DNA from: Elusimicrobiota bacterium
GTDB lineage: Bacteria > Elusimicrobiota > Elusimicrobia > Elusimicrobiales > UBA9959
Length of the DNA stretch: 11,797 nt
Direction: 5' to 3'
Assembly (NCBI GenBank): GCA_003500765.1
Contig: DNQL01000076.1
Coordinates: forward strand, 1-11,797
The position numbers and the translations under genes were made by a program. Positions 1-7,900 of the stretch are shown here, in pieces. The notes under the pieces were generated by a model. The model was not told the origin of the DNA, did no database searches, and worked only from the letters and a program-made list of their open reading frames with translations. Within the stretch, counting starts at the first letter, position 1. The number at the start of each line of letters is the position of its first letter.

Positions 1-1
1 C

Positions 2-589
2 AAGCTGACCCGGCGCGTGCAGCGGCCGGGAGCCGAGCCGCAGCTGATGCGCATAAGCGCGGCGGAAGGCCGCTACGGAGTGGCCCCTTCCCTGGGCATA
101 AAGATAGAGCTGGCCGGGGGCACGCTCAGCCAGTCCGCTTTCTCCGGCCGCACCCGGCTCCTGCACGGCGGCTTCTCTTCCTACCGCACCCTGCTGCCTT
201 TCTTGTCGGGTGACGCCGAAGCCAGGCAGCTGCGCCCGCGCGAACTGACCACGCCTGCCCTTGTCCGCAGGCTGGCGGCCGGGGCGATGGAAGCGGGGCT
301 AGACCTGCGCTACAGGATGGAGATAGTCAGCCGTATCTCCGTGGCGCTGGCTCCGCTCGTCTTCTTCCTGCTGGGAGCCCCGCTGGGCCTGGTGCTGGAT
401 TCCAAGGCGCGCTCGTCGGGCTTCGCGGCCAGCCTGCTGGTCATATTCCTCTACTACGGCCTGACGGTCGGCGGCATGGTCCTGAGCCGCAAAAACCCCG
501 CCTTCTTCCCGTGGGCCATGATGGTCCCCACCGCGGCGGGCGCGCTGGCCGGGGCCTGGCTGTGGCGCAGGAAACTGAGCTTCCGATGA
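2..589 (+). CDS. lptF: LptF-type lipopolysaccharide export permease, C-terminal part (5' end outside window)
   Basis: This is the last 195 residues of a YjgP/YjgQ-family permease; the reading frame is open to the left edge, so the start lies upstream. Family members form the LptF/LptG inner-membrane pair that, with the LptB ATPase, extracts lipopolysaccharide and passes it to the periplasmic Lpt bridge. The fragment begins in the soluble jellyroll-like part (for example SLGIKIELAGG) and ends with three hydrophobic segments: one around APLVFFLLGAPLGLVL, one around SLLVIFLYYGLTVGGMVL, and one around MMVPTAAGALAGAWLW before a basic RRK end. This matches the usual C-terminal three-helix bundle. 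Its TGA stop overlaps the ATG of the next permease (ATGA), a typical lptF-lptG arrangement. Naming it lptF rather than lptG rests only on being first of the pair. Confidence 0.85.
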   Translation, partial: KLTRRVQRPGAEPQLMRISAAEGRYGVAPSLGIKIELAGGTLSQSAFSGRTRLLHGGFSSYRTLLPFLSGDAEARQLRPRELTTPALVRRLAAGAMEAGLDLRYRMEIVSRISVALAPLVFFLLGAPLGLVLDSKARSSGFAASLLVIFLYYGLTVGGMVLSRKNPAFFPWAMMVPTAAGALAGAWLWRRKLSFR

Positions 590-1671
590 AAAAGGTATTT
601 TTTAATTACGTAGCTTCGCTTTTCTGGGGGCCTTTCGCCTTCGGGCTTGGCGTTTTCCTCGCCCTTATAATGTCCGGCACGGCCTTCGACAAGCTGGCCG
701 TCTTCAGCCGCAACGAAGCGGGGGCCGGCCTCTTCCTCTCCTATATAGCCCTTCATTCGCCGTATTTCGCCGCCAGGGTGATACCGATGGCGACCCTTAT
801 GGCCACGCTGTTCGCCCTCGGCGGGCTGATGTCGAGGGGGGAATGGAAGGCCGGGCTGGCCGGCGGCTACCGGCCGGCGCAGATGCTGGCGCCGCTCCTG
901 GCCTGTTCGCTCGGGGCCGCGGCGCTGCACCTGGCCGTGCAGGAGCTGCTGGTGCCGCCCGCCTACATGAAGGCCCAGGAACTCTATTACGAGGACCTGC
1001 GCGGCAACCGCGACTGGCGCAGGCTGGTGCAGCAGGACGTCTCTTTCTCCGTGGGCGACGGGGTCTTCCTGACGGCCAGGCTGTTCGACGGGGGGGGCGG
1101 CCGCATGGAAAAGGTTTCCGCCGATCTTTACAGGAACGGCGAGCTGGTCGGGGAGATAGCGGCGGGCTCGGCGGTATGGGATCCCGGCCGGCTGCGCTGG
1201 GTCTTCAACGGCGCCTCCGTGACGGAGTACCTGCCCTCGGGCCCGTCGGTTTCCCGACGGGAAACGCACCTGTCCGATATTTCCCTGGCGCCGGAGAACA
1301 TGGTGGTCGACAAACTGGTGCCGGAGGGCGTCTCCATGCTCGACCTCTTCCGGAGGATGAAGCGGCTGCGCTTCATCGGGGCGCCGGTCGCCGAGGAGAT
1401 GACCGTGTTCTGGGGGAAACTGGCGGCCCCGCTGGCCAATCCCGTCATGGCTCTGCTGGGCGCGGCTGTGGCGCTGCTGCTGGGCAGTCACGGCAAACTT
1501 TTCAACCTGGGCCTGGCCATAGGTTCCGGTTTCCTGCTCTGGGCCGCGATGATGTTCGGGCAGTCCGCCGGTCAGGTGGAGATCCTCGGGCCGCTCACGG
1601 CGGCTTTCGGGCCGCTGCTGGCTTTCCTGGCCCTGGGCTTGTGGGGCCTGCGCCGGGCGCGGGCGATCTAG
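586..1671 (+). CDS. lptG: LptG-type lipopolysaccharide export permease
   Basis: A 361-residue YjgP/YjgQ-family permease, a normal length for the family. It is the likely second half of the LptFG transporter that drives lipopolysaccharide from the inner membrane toward the cell surface. The N-terminus (MKKVFFNYVASLFWG) leads into a first membrane helix (FAFGLGVFLALIM). Two further helices follow before a soluble periplasmic region of about 170 residues, and three more hydrophobic helices close the protein (for example PVMALLGAAVALLLG and the final FGPLLAFLALGLWG). I chose the ATG at 586 because it overlaps the preceding stop as ATGA and gives the correct N-terminus; the frame stays open to an ATG at 511, but that extension lies inside lptF and is not hydrophobic. 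The start region is locally AT-rich, which should help initiation. The two genes look translationally coupled. Confidence 0.88.
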   Translation: MKKVFFNYVASLFWGPFAFGLGVFLALIMSGTAFDKLAVFSRNEAGAGLFLSYIALHSPYFAARVIPMATLMATLFALGGLMSRGEWKAGLAGGYRPAQMLAPLLACSLGAAALHLAVQELLVPPAYMKAQELYYEDLRGNRDWRRLVQQDVSFSVGDGVFLTARLFDGGGGRMEKVSADLYRNGELVGEIAAGSAVWDPGRLRWVFNGASVTEYLPSGPSVSRRETHLSDISLAPENMVVDKLVPEGVSMLDLFRRMKRLRFIGAPVAEEMTVFWGKLAAPLANPVMALLGAAVALLLGSHGKLFNLGLAIGSGFLLWAAMMFGQSAGQVEILGPLTAAFGPLLAFLALGLWGLRRARAI

Positions 1672-1679
1672 ATCTTCTT

Positions 1680-2288
1680 TCAAAAGGTCAAAATAGTTTT
1701 TTTCAGCCGCCGGGGGGCCTTGCCCGGCAGGGCTTTTTCAGGCGGGCCGGCCGCGCGGCCGGCCTTATTTTTTTTGCCCGCGGAGGCTTCTTGTAAGAAG
1801 ACCGCCTCGCGGCACAGTGAGAGAGAGCCCAGTGTCAGGGCGGCTCCCCCGGGTACGGCCGCCGCGCCAGGCAGCCCGCAGGGCAGGCGCTCGGAGGCGT
1901 CCAGTACCGCCAGGCCGAAACCCCCGGCCCGGGCCGCTTCCGCGACCTGTCCGGAATAGAGCCGCGCCGCCGCGCGTGGGCGGAGAGGGGGGATGTTTAC
2001 CACGGAGGAGTCCGGAACACCGGCGGGCGAGAAGAACAATTCTTTAGCCAGGCGGTAGGCCGGCAGAGGGGAGGGGCCGGCCGTGGCGTCGGAGACGAAA
2101 TAGAACCTGGACCTGCCCCAGTCGAAACTTCGCGAGCGGGCCAGCGCCCGGAGGAAGGGCTCCATCGCCCTGCCGCCGGAGAGGAGCACCCGGAATGTGC
2201 CGCCGGCGCGGCGCTCCGCGGTCTTGAATATCCGCAGAGCTTCTCCGGCGGCCGCGGCGGCGCGGTAACGCGGATTGGCCGGCTTCAT
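1680..2288 (-). CDS. Degenerate 6-phosphogluconolactonase-like protein (probable pseudoenzyme or decaying gene)
   Basis: A 202-residue protein with the outline of the 6-phosphogluconolactonase / glucosamine-6-phosphate isomerase fold. Residues 33-50 (RVLLSGGRAMEPFLRALA) match the family's phosphate-binding LSGG segment, 56-68 (FDWGRSRFYFVSD) match the second core strand, and 78-86 (YRLAKELFF) match the helix after the usual SNY motif. Residues 124-131 match the strand before the catalytic loop, and 150-166 match the late TLT...A..V.FL strand. Key parts are missing: DER after the second strand has become SDA, and the GxxGHTAS loop with the catalytic histidine is absent. After about residue 171 the tail is Lys/Ala/Gly/Pro-rich and encoded by terminator sequence. 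The family is usually about 230 residues. The ATG at 2288 has a good ribosome site (GGGAGGAAAG) and follows the tkt stop by 19 bases. Lactonase activity is unlikely. Confidence 0.65.
   Translation of the reverse strand: MKPANPRYRAAAAAGEALRIFKTAERRAGGTFRVLLSGGRAMEPFLRALARSRSFDWGRSRFYFVSDATAGPSPLPAYRLAKELFFSPAGVPDSSVVNIPPLRPRAAARLYSGQVAEAARAGGFGLAVLDASERLPCGLPGAAAVPGGAALTLGSLSLCREAVFLQEASAGKKNKAGRAAGPPEKALPGKAPRRLKKTILTF
1717..1738 (+). terminator. Terminator-like hairpin downstream of lptG (first of two)
   Basis: On the plus strand GCCTTGC and GCAGGGC form a 7-bp stem (one G-U pair) around a 3-base loop at 1717-1733, followed by five T at 1734-1738. It lies 46 bases after the lptG stop and is correctly oriented to end lptFG transcription. 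It also lies inside the convergent lactonase-like reading frame. The stem is modest, so it may act together with the stronger hairpin that follows. Confidence 0.5.
1745..1775 (+). terminator. Strong Rho-independent terminator for lptFG
   Basis: Positions 1745-1764 are a perfect 20-base GC-only palindrome (GGCCGGCC, centre GCGC, GGCCGGCC). They are followed at once by an eleven-base T-rich tract at 1765-1775 with a single A. This is a textbook intrinsic terminator shape for plus-strand transcription ending the lptFG unit. On the minus strand the tract lies before the hairpin, so it would not terminate the convergent transcript. It sits inside the 3' coding part of the lactonase-like gene and encodes its residues 172-182 there. 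Confidence 0.75.
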
Positions 2289-2307
2289 ATCTTTCCTCCC
2301 GCGTCCC

Positions 2308-4287
2308 TCAGGCCTTGAGCCTGCCCTTGGCCAGGGCCGCGGCTTCTTCCGCTATCCTCTGCGCGGTCAGGCCCATGGCGGCGTATATCTGCCCGGCCGG
2401 GGCCGATTTGCCGAAAGTCTCCACTCCCAGCGCGGCGGTCTCGGTCCCCGCCAGGTCTTTCCAGCCAACCGTCCTGCCCGCTTCCACGGCCAGCTTCGGT
2501 GTGCCGGGCGATAGTACCTTCTCGCGGTAGCCGGCCGGCTGTTCCCTGAAAAGCTCGAAGGAGGGCATCGAGACTACGCGCGCCGCTATCCCTTTTGCGT
2601 CCAGTAGTCCCGCCGCTTCCAGAGCCAGCGAAACCTCCGATCCGGTGGCTATCAGCTCCACGTCGGGGGTCTCCACCGCCTCTTTGAGTATGTAGCCGCC
2701 GCGCTTAACCCCTTCGGCCGCCCTGCTCCTGAACTGCGTCAGCAGCGGCAGCTTCTGGCGCGAAAGGGCGAGGCAGGCCGGGCGGCGCGTCCTGACGGCC
2801 GCCTCCCAGGCGTAGAGGGTCTCCCAGGCGTCGGCCGGGCGCAGGACAAGCAGTCCGGGGATGAGGCGCAGGCTCATCAGGTGCTCGACGGGCTGGTGGG
2901 TGGGGCCGTCCTCTCCCACGCCTATGCCGTCATGCGTGAAGACGAATACGGCCGGCGCTTTCATCAGCGCCGCCAGCCGCAGGGCCGGGCGCATATAGTC
3001 GGAGAACACCAGGAATGTCGCGCCGAACGGTATGAGCCCGCCGTGCAGGGCCAGGCCGTTGAGTATGGAGCCCATGGCGTGCTCGCGTATGCCGAAATGC
3101 AGCGTGCGCCCCGGCTCCTTTATGAAGTCCGTCTTGGTCGAAGGCCCCAGGTCTGCCGAGCCGCCTGTGAGGCCCGGCAGCCTGTCGGCCATGAGGTTTA
3201 TCACCTTGCCGCCGGCTTCGCGCGTGGCGACGGGTTTATCGAAGAAAGTCTCCGGGACCTTGAAGAGGTCCTCGGGGATTTCGCCTCCCAGCATGGACTT
3301 GGCCAGCTCGGCCTTGTCGGGATGGGCCTCGCTGTATTTCTTCCAGAGCTTGAGCCATTTTTTGCGGCCGCGCTCGCCTGCGGCGGCGGTCTCGGAGAAG
3401 CGGGCGCGGGCCTCGGCCGGCATGCAGAACGGCTCGTCGGGGGGGCAGCCCAGGGTCCGCTTGGTGGCGGCTATCTCCTCGGGCTTGAGCGGCTCGCCGT
3501 GCACGCTGCTCTTGCCCTGCTTGGGGCTGCCGAAGCCGATGTGAGTGCGGGCGATTATAAGCGACGGTTTCTCCGTCTCGCGCTTCGCCTTGCGGATGGC
3601 GGAGTCCAGTTCCGCGAGGCTGTTGCCGTCCTCCACCTCGATGACCTGCCAGTCCTGGGCCTGGAACCTCTTTTTAACGTCCTCGGTGAAGGCCAGGTCC
3701 GTGGAGCCTTCTATCGTAATGCCGTTGGAATCGTAAAGGCAGATGAGTTTGCCCAGCTTCATCGTGCCGGCCAGCGAGGCCGCCTCGTAGCTGAGGCCTT
3801 CCATCAGGTCGCCGTCGCCGGCGAGCGCGTAGGTGTGATGGTCCACCGGGGCGAACTCCGGCGTATTGAGCTTCTCCGCCAGCAGCTTCTCGGCCAGCGC
3901 CATGCCCACGGCGTTGGCGAAGCCCTGTCCCAGCGGGCCGGTGGTGGTCTCCACGCCCGGGGTATGGCCGTACTCGGGGTGGCCGGGGGTGCGGCTGCCC
4001 AGCTGGCGGAAGTTCCTCAGCTCTTCCATCTCAAGGCCGAAGCCGTAGACATGGAGCATGGAGTAGAGCAGGGAGGAACCGTGGCCGGCGGACAGGACAA
4101 AGCGGTCCCTGTCGGCCCAGAGCGGGTCGGCGGGGGAGAACTTGAGATGTCCGGCCCAGACGGCGTAGGCCAGCGGCGCCGCGCCCAGCGGCAGTCCGGG
4201 ATGGCCCGAGTCGGCTTTGCCGACCATATCTATGGAGAGGGTCCTGAGCGTGTTCACGCAGAGTTCGTCGATGTTGTCGAATTTCAT
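2308..4287 (-). CDS. tkt: Transketolase
   Basis: A 659-residue full-length, cytosolic, thiamine-diphosphate enzyme that moves two-carbon units between ketose and aldose phosphates in the pentose phosphate pathway. The N-terminal domain has the substrate histidine in KADSGHPG (His29), His69 in SAGHGS, and the cofactor motif GDGDLMEG (157-164) followed by the Asn188 region. His263 is in SVHGEP. The pyrimidine domain has the catalytic glutamate in GIREHAMG (Glu402) and the HDGIGVGEDGPTHQP stretch (452-466). The C-terminal domain contains IATGSEVSLALEAA. All key residues look intact. It is the middle gene of a minus-strand operon: its ATG overlaps the Nudix stop as ATGA, with an AAAGGAG ribosome site about 11 bases upstream, and the lactonase-like gene follows closely. 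It is the single-chain form rather than the split N/C-half form. Confidence 0.97.
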   Translation of the reverse strand: MKFDNIDELCVNTLRTLSIDMVGKADSGHPGLPLGAAPLAYAVWAGHLKFSPADPLWADRDRFVLSAGHGSSLLYSMLHVYGFGLEMEELRNFRQLGSRTPGHPEYGHTPGVETTTGPLGQGFANAVGMALAEKLLAEKLNTPEFAPVDHHTYALAGDGDLMEGLSYEAASLAGTMKLGKLICLYDSNGITIEGSTDLAFTEDVKKRFQAQDWQVIEVEDGNSLAELDSAIRKAKRETEKPSLIIARTHIGFGSPKQGKSSVHGEPLKPEEIAATKRTLGCPPDEPFCMPAEARARFSETAAAGERGRKKWLKLWKKYSEAHPDKAELAKSMLGGEIPEDLFKVPETFFDKPVATREAGGKVINLMADRLPGLTGGSADLGPSTKTDFIKEPGRTLHFGIREHAMGSILNGLALHGGLIPFGATFLVFSDYMRPALRLAALMKAPAVFVFTHDGIGVGEDGPTHQPVEHLMSLRLIPGLLVLRPADAWETLYAWEAAVRTRRPACLALSRQKLPLLTQFRSRAAEGVKRGGYILKEAVETPDVELIATGSEVSLALEAAGLLDAKGIAARVVSMPSFELFREQPAGYREKVLSPGTPKLAVEAGRTVGWKDLAGTETAALGVETFGKSAPAGQIYAAMGLTAQRIAEEAAALAKGRLKA

Positions 4288-4874
4288 CTGTTTTCAAGCT
4301 CCTTTATCTTCCACGCCTGCAGCGCGATCACGGTCTTGGCGTCCTTTATGCGGCCGCTCCGCACCAGCGCCCAGGCTTTTTTAAAAGTCAGTATTTCGGC
4401 GTCCACGAATTCGTCCTCGTCGGGGCAGGGGGCGCCCTTTTCCAGGCCCCCGGCCAGGTAGATGTGAAGTATCTCCGTCGAGAAGGCGGTGCTCGGCCAG
4501 AATGAGAGCAGGCGCGTCAGGCGGGCGGCCGTGAAGCCGGTCTCCTCCTTCAGCTCCGCCCTGGCGCGGGCGGCGGGATCGTCCCCCGGCCCGTTCAGTT
4601 TGCCCGCCGGTATCTCCAGGGTGTCCTCCCCCACGGGATAGCGGTGCTGGCGGACGAAAACGATCCGCCCGTCGCCGAGGACTGGCAGAACGGCCACCGC
4701 GCCCCGGTGCTCCATGTAGCCGCGCACGGCCTTCCGGCCGTTGGGCAGGCGTACCTCGTCCACGCGGAAGGAGACGGCCTTGCCCGGCATCCTTTCCAGG
4801 GTCCTGGTCCGGGTCTCCCTCAGGTCGTCCCGGCCGCGGCGGCGGCCGGTCTGTGGTATTCTTTTGTGGGTCAC
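4284..4874 (-). CDS. Nudix hydrolase, ADP-ribose pyrophosphatase type
   Basis: A 196-residue Nudix protein resembling ADP-ribose/ADP-sugar pyrophosphatases, which hydrolyse ADP-ribose to AMP and ribose-5-phosphate. The family's N-terminal strand (VSFRVDEVRLPNGR, 34-47) precedes HRGAVAVLPVLGDGRIVFVRQ (56-76). Then comes YPVGEDTLEIPAGKL and the Nudix box at about 91-114, ending AELKEETGF. The metal-binding EE pair is intact. The box is slightly irregular: one extra residue in NGPGDD, Asp for the first Glu, and Ala for the usual Arg. The first 20 residues are Arg-rich and unlike the family; ATG at 4790 (Met29) is a possible shorter start, but similarity seems to begin near residue 22, favouring 4874. 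There is no Shine-Dalgarno site at 4874. It heads the operon with tkt, and its product ribose-5-phosphate is a transketolase substrate. Exact substrate is unproven. Confidence 0.88.
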   Translation of the reverse strand: MTHKRIPQTGRRRGRDDLRETRTRTLERMPGKAVSFRVDEVRLPNGRKAVRGYMEHRGAVAVLPVLGDGRIVFVRQHRYPVGEDTLEIPAGKLNGPGDDPAARARAELKEETGFTAARLTRLLSFWPSTAFSTEILHIYLAGGLEKGAPCPDEDEFVDAEILTFKKAWALVRSGRIKDAKTVIALQAWKIKELENR

Positions 4875-4892
4875 GTTTATAAATTATATAAT
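4864..4892 (+). promoter_or_regulatory. Putative dnaE promoter
   Basis: TTGTGG at 4864-4869 and a perfect TATAAT at 4887-4892 are separated by 17 bases, the standard sigma-70 spacing. Initiation 6-8 bases past the -10 box would leave a leader of only about 8-10 bases before the dnaE ATG at 4908. This agrees with the lack of any Shine-Dalgarno sequence there. The -10 lies in an AT-rich island within GC-rich DNA. The -35 half matches the consensus only in its first three bases. Confidence 0.55.
4883..4888 (-). promoter_or_regulatory. Putative -10 box for the Nudix-tkt operon
   Basis: Read on the minus strand, 4888-4883 is a perfect TATAAT that shares two bases with the plus-strand -10 box. Both lie in the perfect 12-base palindrome at 4882-4893. 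Transcription would start about 7 bases downstream, within a few bases of the Nudix ATG at 4874, so the message could be leaderless or nearly so. No convincing -35 box is visible at 16-18 bases spacing. Confidence 0.42.
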
Positions 4893-4907
4893 TATCGCCG
4901 TCCCAAC

Positions 4908-7900
4908 ATGAAATCCGCCGGCTTTATACACCTACATAATCATTCCGAGTATTCGATGCTCGACGGGATGCTGCGCGTCACGGACGGCCACGGCAAGCCG
5001 TCGGCCTTCCTGAAAGAACTCTCGGATAAGCGCGTTCCCGCCATGGCGCTGACCGACCACGGCAATATGTACGGGGCGCTGGAGTTCTACAACACGGCTT
5101 CGGCGGCGGGTATAAAGCCCATAATAGGCTGCGAGGTCTACGTGGCCAAGGGCTCCCGGCTGGACAAGGATAAGGCCACCTCCAGCCGCCGCGACAACGG
5201 TCACCTCACCCTGCTGGCCGAGACCAACGAGGGCTACCAGAACCTGCTGGAGCTGGTCTCGCGGGCTTTCCTCGAAGGTTTCTACCACGACCCCCGCATA
5301 GACCTGGAGCTGCTCGAAAAATATCACGGCGGGCTGATAGCCATGTCGGGCTGCCTCAAGTCCCATGTCGCCCGCGCCTGCGCCTCCGGCGACATGGCCG
5401 AGGCGGAGAAGCGCGCGGCCGAGTACGCCGCCATAATGGGCAAGGATAATTTTTATCTCGAACTGATGGACCACGGCATCCCCGAGGAACGGGCCGCTAT
5501 GAAGGGCCTGCTCGAGCTCTCGAAGAAGATGGGACTGCCCGTGGTGGCCACCAACGACTGTCATTACCCCAAGCGCGAGGACTGGGAGGCGCACGACGCC
5601 CAGCTCTGCATAGCCACCGGCCGCCTGATACAGGACGAGGACCGGATGCGCATGAGCACCCACGAGTTCTATTACAAGAGCCCCGAGGAGATGATAGAGC
5701 TGTTCTCCCATACGCCCGAGGCGGTGAAGAGCACGCTCGATATAGCCTCGCGCTGCAACGTCAAGCTCAATACGGGCGACTTCGTCTTCCCCATCTTCAA
5801 CCCGCCCGCCAAATACAAGTCCGGGACCGAGGGCCAGTTCGAATACCTCCACGACCTCTGCCTCGAGGGCCTCGGCGTCAAGGTCGGGAAGGTCCCGGCC
5901 AACTACATCGAGCGCCTCGACTACGAGCTGAGCGTCATAAAGAGGATGGGCTTCGCCGGCTACTTCCTGATAGTCATGGATTTCATAAAGCACGCCCGCT
6001 CGGTCGGCATCCCGGTCGGGCCCGGCCGCGGCTCGGGCGCCGGCTCGCTGGTGGCCTACGCGCTGGACATCACGCGCGTGGACCCCATGGTCCACGGCCT
6101 GCTCTTCGAGCGGTTCCTCAACCCCGACCGCAAGAGCATGCCCGACCTCGACATAGACTTCTCCGACAAGGGGCGCGACGAGGTCATCGAGTACGTGCGC
6201 ACCCGCTACGGCCGCGACAACGTGGCCAACATCATCACCTACAACTCCATCAAGGCCAAGAGCGCGCTCAAGGACATGGGCCGCGTGATGGACGTGCCGC
6301 TGGCCGACGTCAACGCCCTCTGCAAGCTCATCCCCAACAACGAGCCTCTTGCCAAGGTGGTGGCCGAGGTGCAGGAGCTGCGCGACGCGCAGAAGGACCC
6401 CAAGATCAAGAAGCTCTTCGAGATGGCCTTCAAGGTGGAGGGGCTCAAGCGCCAGCCCGGCGTGCACGCGGCCGGCGTGGTCATCACCCGCGAGGCCGTC
6501 ACCAAGTACGTGCCGCTCTCCAACAAGAACAACAAGAACGTCGTGACCACGCAGTACGACGGCAACCAGCTGGGCAACCTCGGCCTGCTCAAGATGGACT
6601 TCCTCGGCCTGCGCACGCTGACCGTCATAGAGTCCGCGGCCGCCATGATACGCGCCGCCGGCGACAAGGATTTCGACATCTACCGGATCCCGCTCGACGA
6701 CAAGAAGACCTTCGAGCTGCTCTCCGCCGGCCGCACGACCGGCGTGTTCCAGCTGGAATCGGACGGCATGAAGAAGCTGGTCAAAAGCCTCAAGCCGTCG
6801 GTCTTCAGCGATATTTCTGCCCTCGTGGCGCTCTACCGCCCCGGCCCCATACAGAGCGGCATGCTCGAGATGTTCGTGGACCGCAAGCACGGCCGCAAGA
6901 AGGTCGTTTACGACCACCAGCTGATGGAGGACGCGCTCAGGGACACCTACGGCACCATGGTCTACCAGGAGCAGGTGATGGAGATCTCCAAGCGGCTGGC
7001 CGGCTTCACGCCCGGCGAGGCCGACGGCCTGCGCAAGGCCATGGGCAAGAAGAACGCCGAGGCCATGGAGAAGATGCGCCTGATGTTCGTGGACGGCTGC
7101 AAGAAGAACGACATCCCAGCCAAGCTCTCCGCCAAGATCTACGACGACATGGCCAAGTTCGCCGGCTACGGCTTCAACAAGTCCCATTCCGTCGCCTACG
7201 CGCTGGTCGCCTACCAGACGGCCTGGCTCAAAGCCAATTTCCCGGCCGAGTTCATGGCCTCGCTGCTGACCAGCGAGATAGGCCACAGCCCGGTCGACGA
7301 GGAGGGCGGCAAGGAGAACAAGATCGTCACCTACGTCGAAGAGGCGCAGGAGATGGGGCTCGAGGTGCTGGGCCCCGACATCAACGCCTCCGGCCCCGTG
7401 TTCTCGCTGGAGAAGAAAGAGGGTAAGACGGCCCTGCGCTTCGCCATGACCGCGATAAAGAACGTCGGCGAAGGCGTGGTGCAGGAGATAGCCGCCGAGC
7501 GGGAGACGAACGGCCCGTTCAAGACCGTCTCGGACCTGGTCTGCCGCATGGCGGGGCACCAGCTCAACAAGCGGGTGCTGGAATCGGCCGCCAAGGCGGG
7601 GGCTTTCGATTCTTTCTTCCGCGACCCCAAGGTCGAGGAGCGCCGGGCGCGCGCTCTTGCCGCGGCCGATAAGGCCGCCGGCTCCCTGTCCAAGCCCAAA
7701 AAAGCCTGCGATGAATCGCAGGACATGCTTTTCGGAGCCGACAGCCTGGTGCAGAAGGACACTTCCGCCGACGGGCCGGCCCCCGCCCTCAGCGAGCACG
7801 ACCTGCTCAAGAACGAGAAGGAAGTGCTGGGCTTCTACCTCTCCGGCCACCCGCTGACCAGCCTGCGCCGGCAGATGGCCATGCTGACCACGGCCAGCGT

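Noticed and set aside
454-1683. A 409-residue minus-strand frame opposite lptG
   Set aside because: Low-complexity Arg/Gln/Pro-rich shadow; the sense strand encodes a membrane permease of normal length.
843-1796. A 317-residue plus-strand frame overlapping lptG
   Set aside because: Out-of-frame reading of lptG, Gly/Arg/Ala-rich, and it runs through the terminators.
2881-4461. A 526-residue plus-strand frame opposite transketolase and the Nudix gene
   Set aside because: It is the shadow of two clear genes, with no recognisable motif and no ribosome site.
4644-4907. N-terminal extension of dnaE
   Set aside because: It overlaps the divergent Nudix gene and the promoter region; the family's HLH start directly follows ATG 4908.
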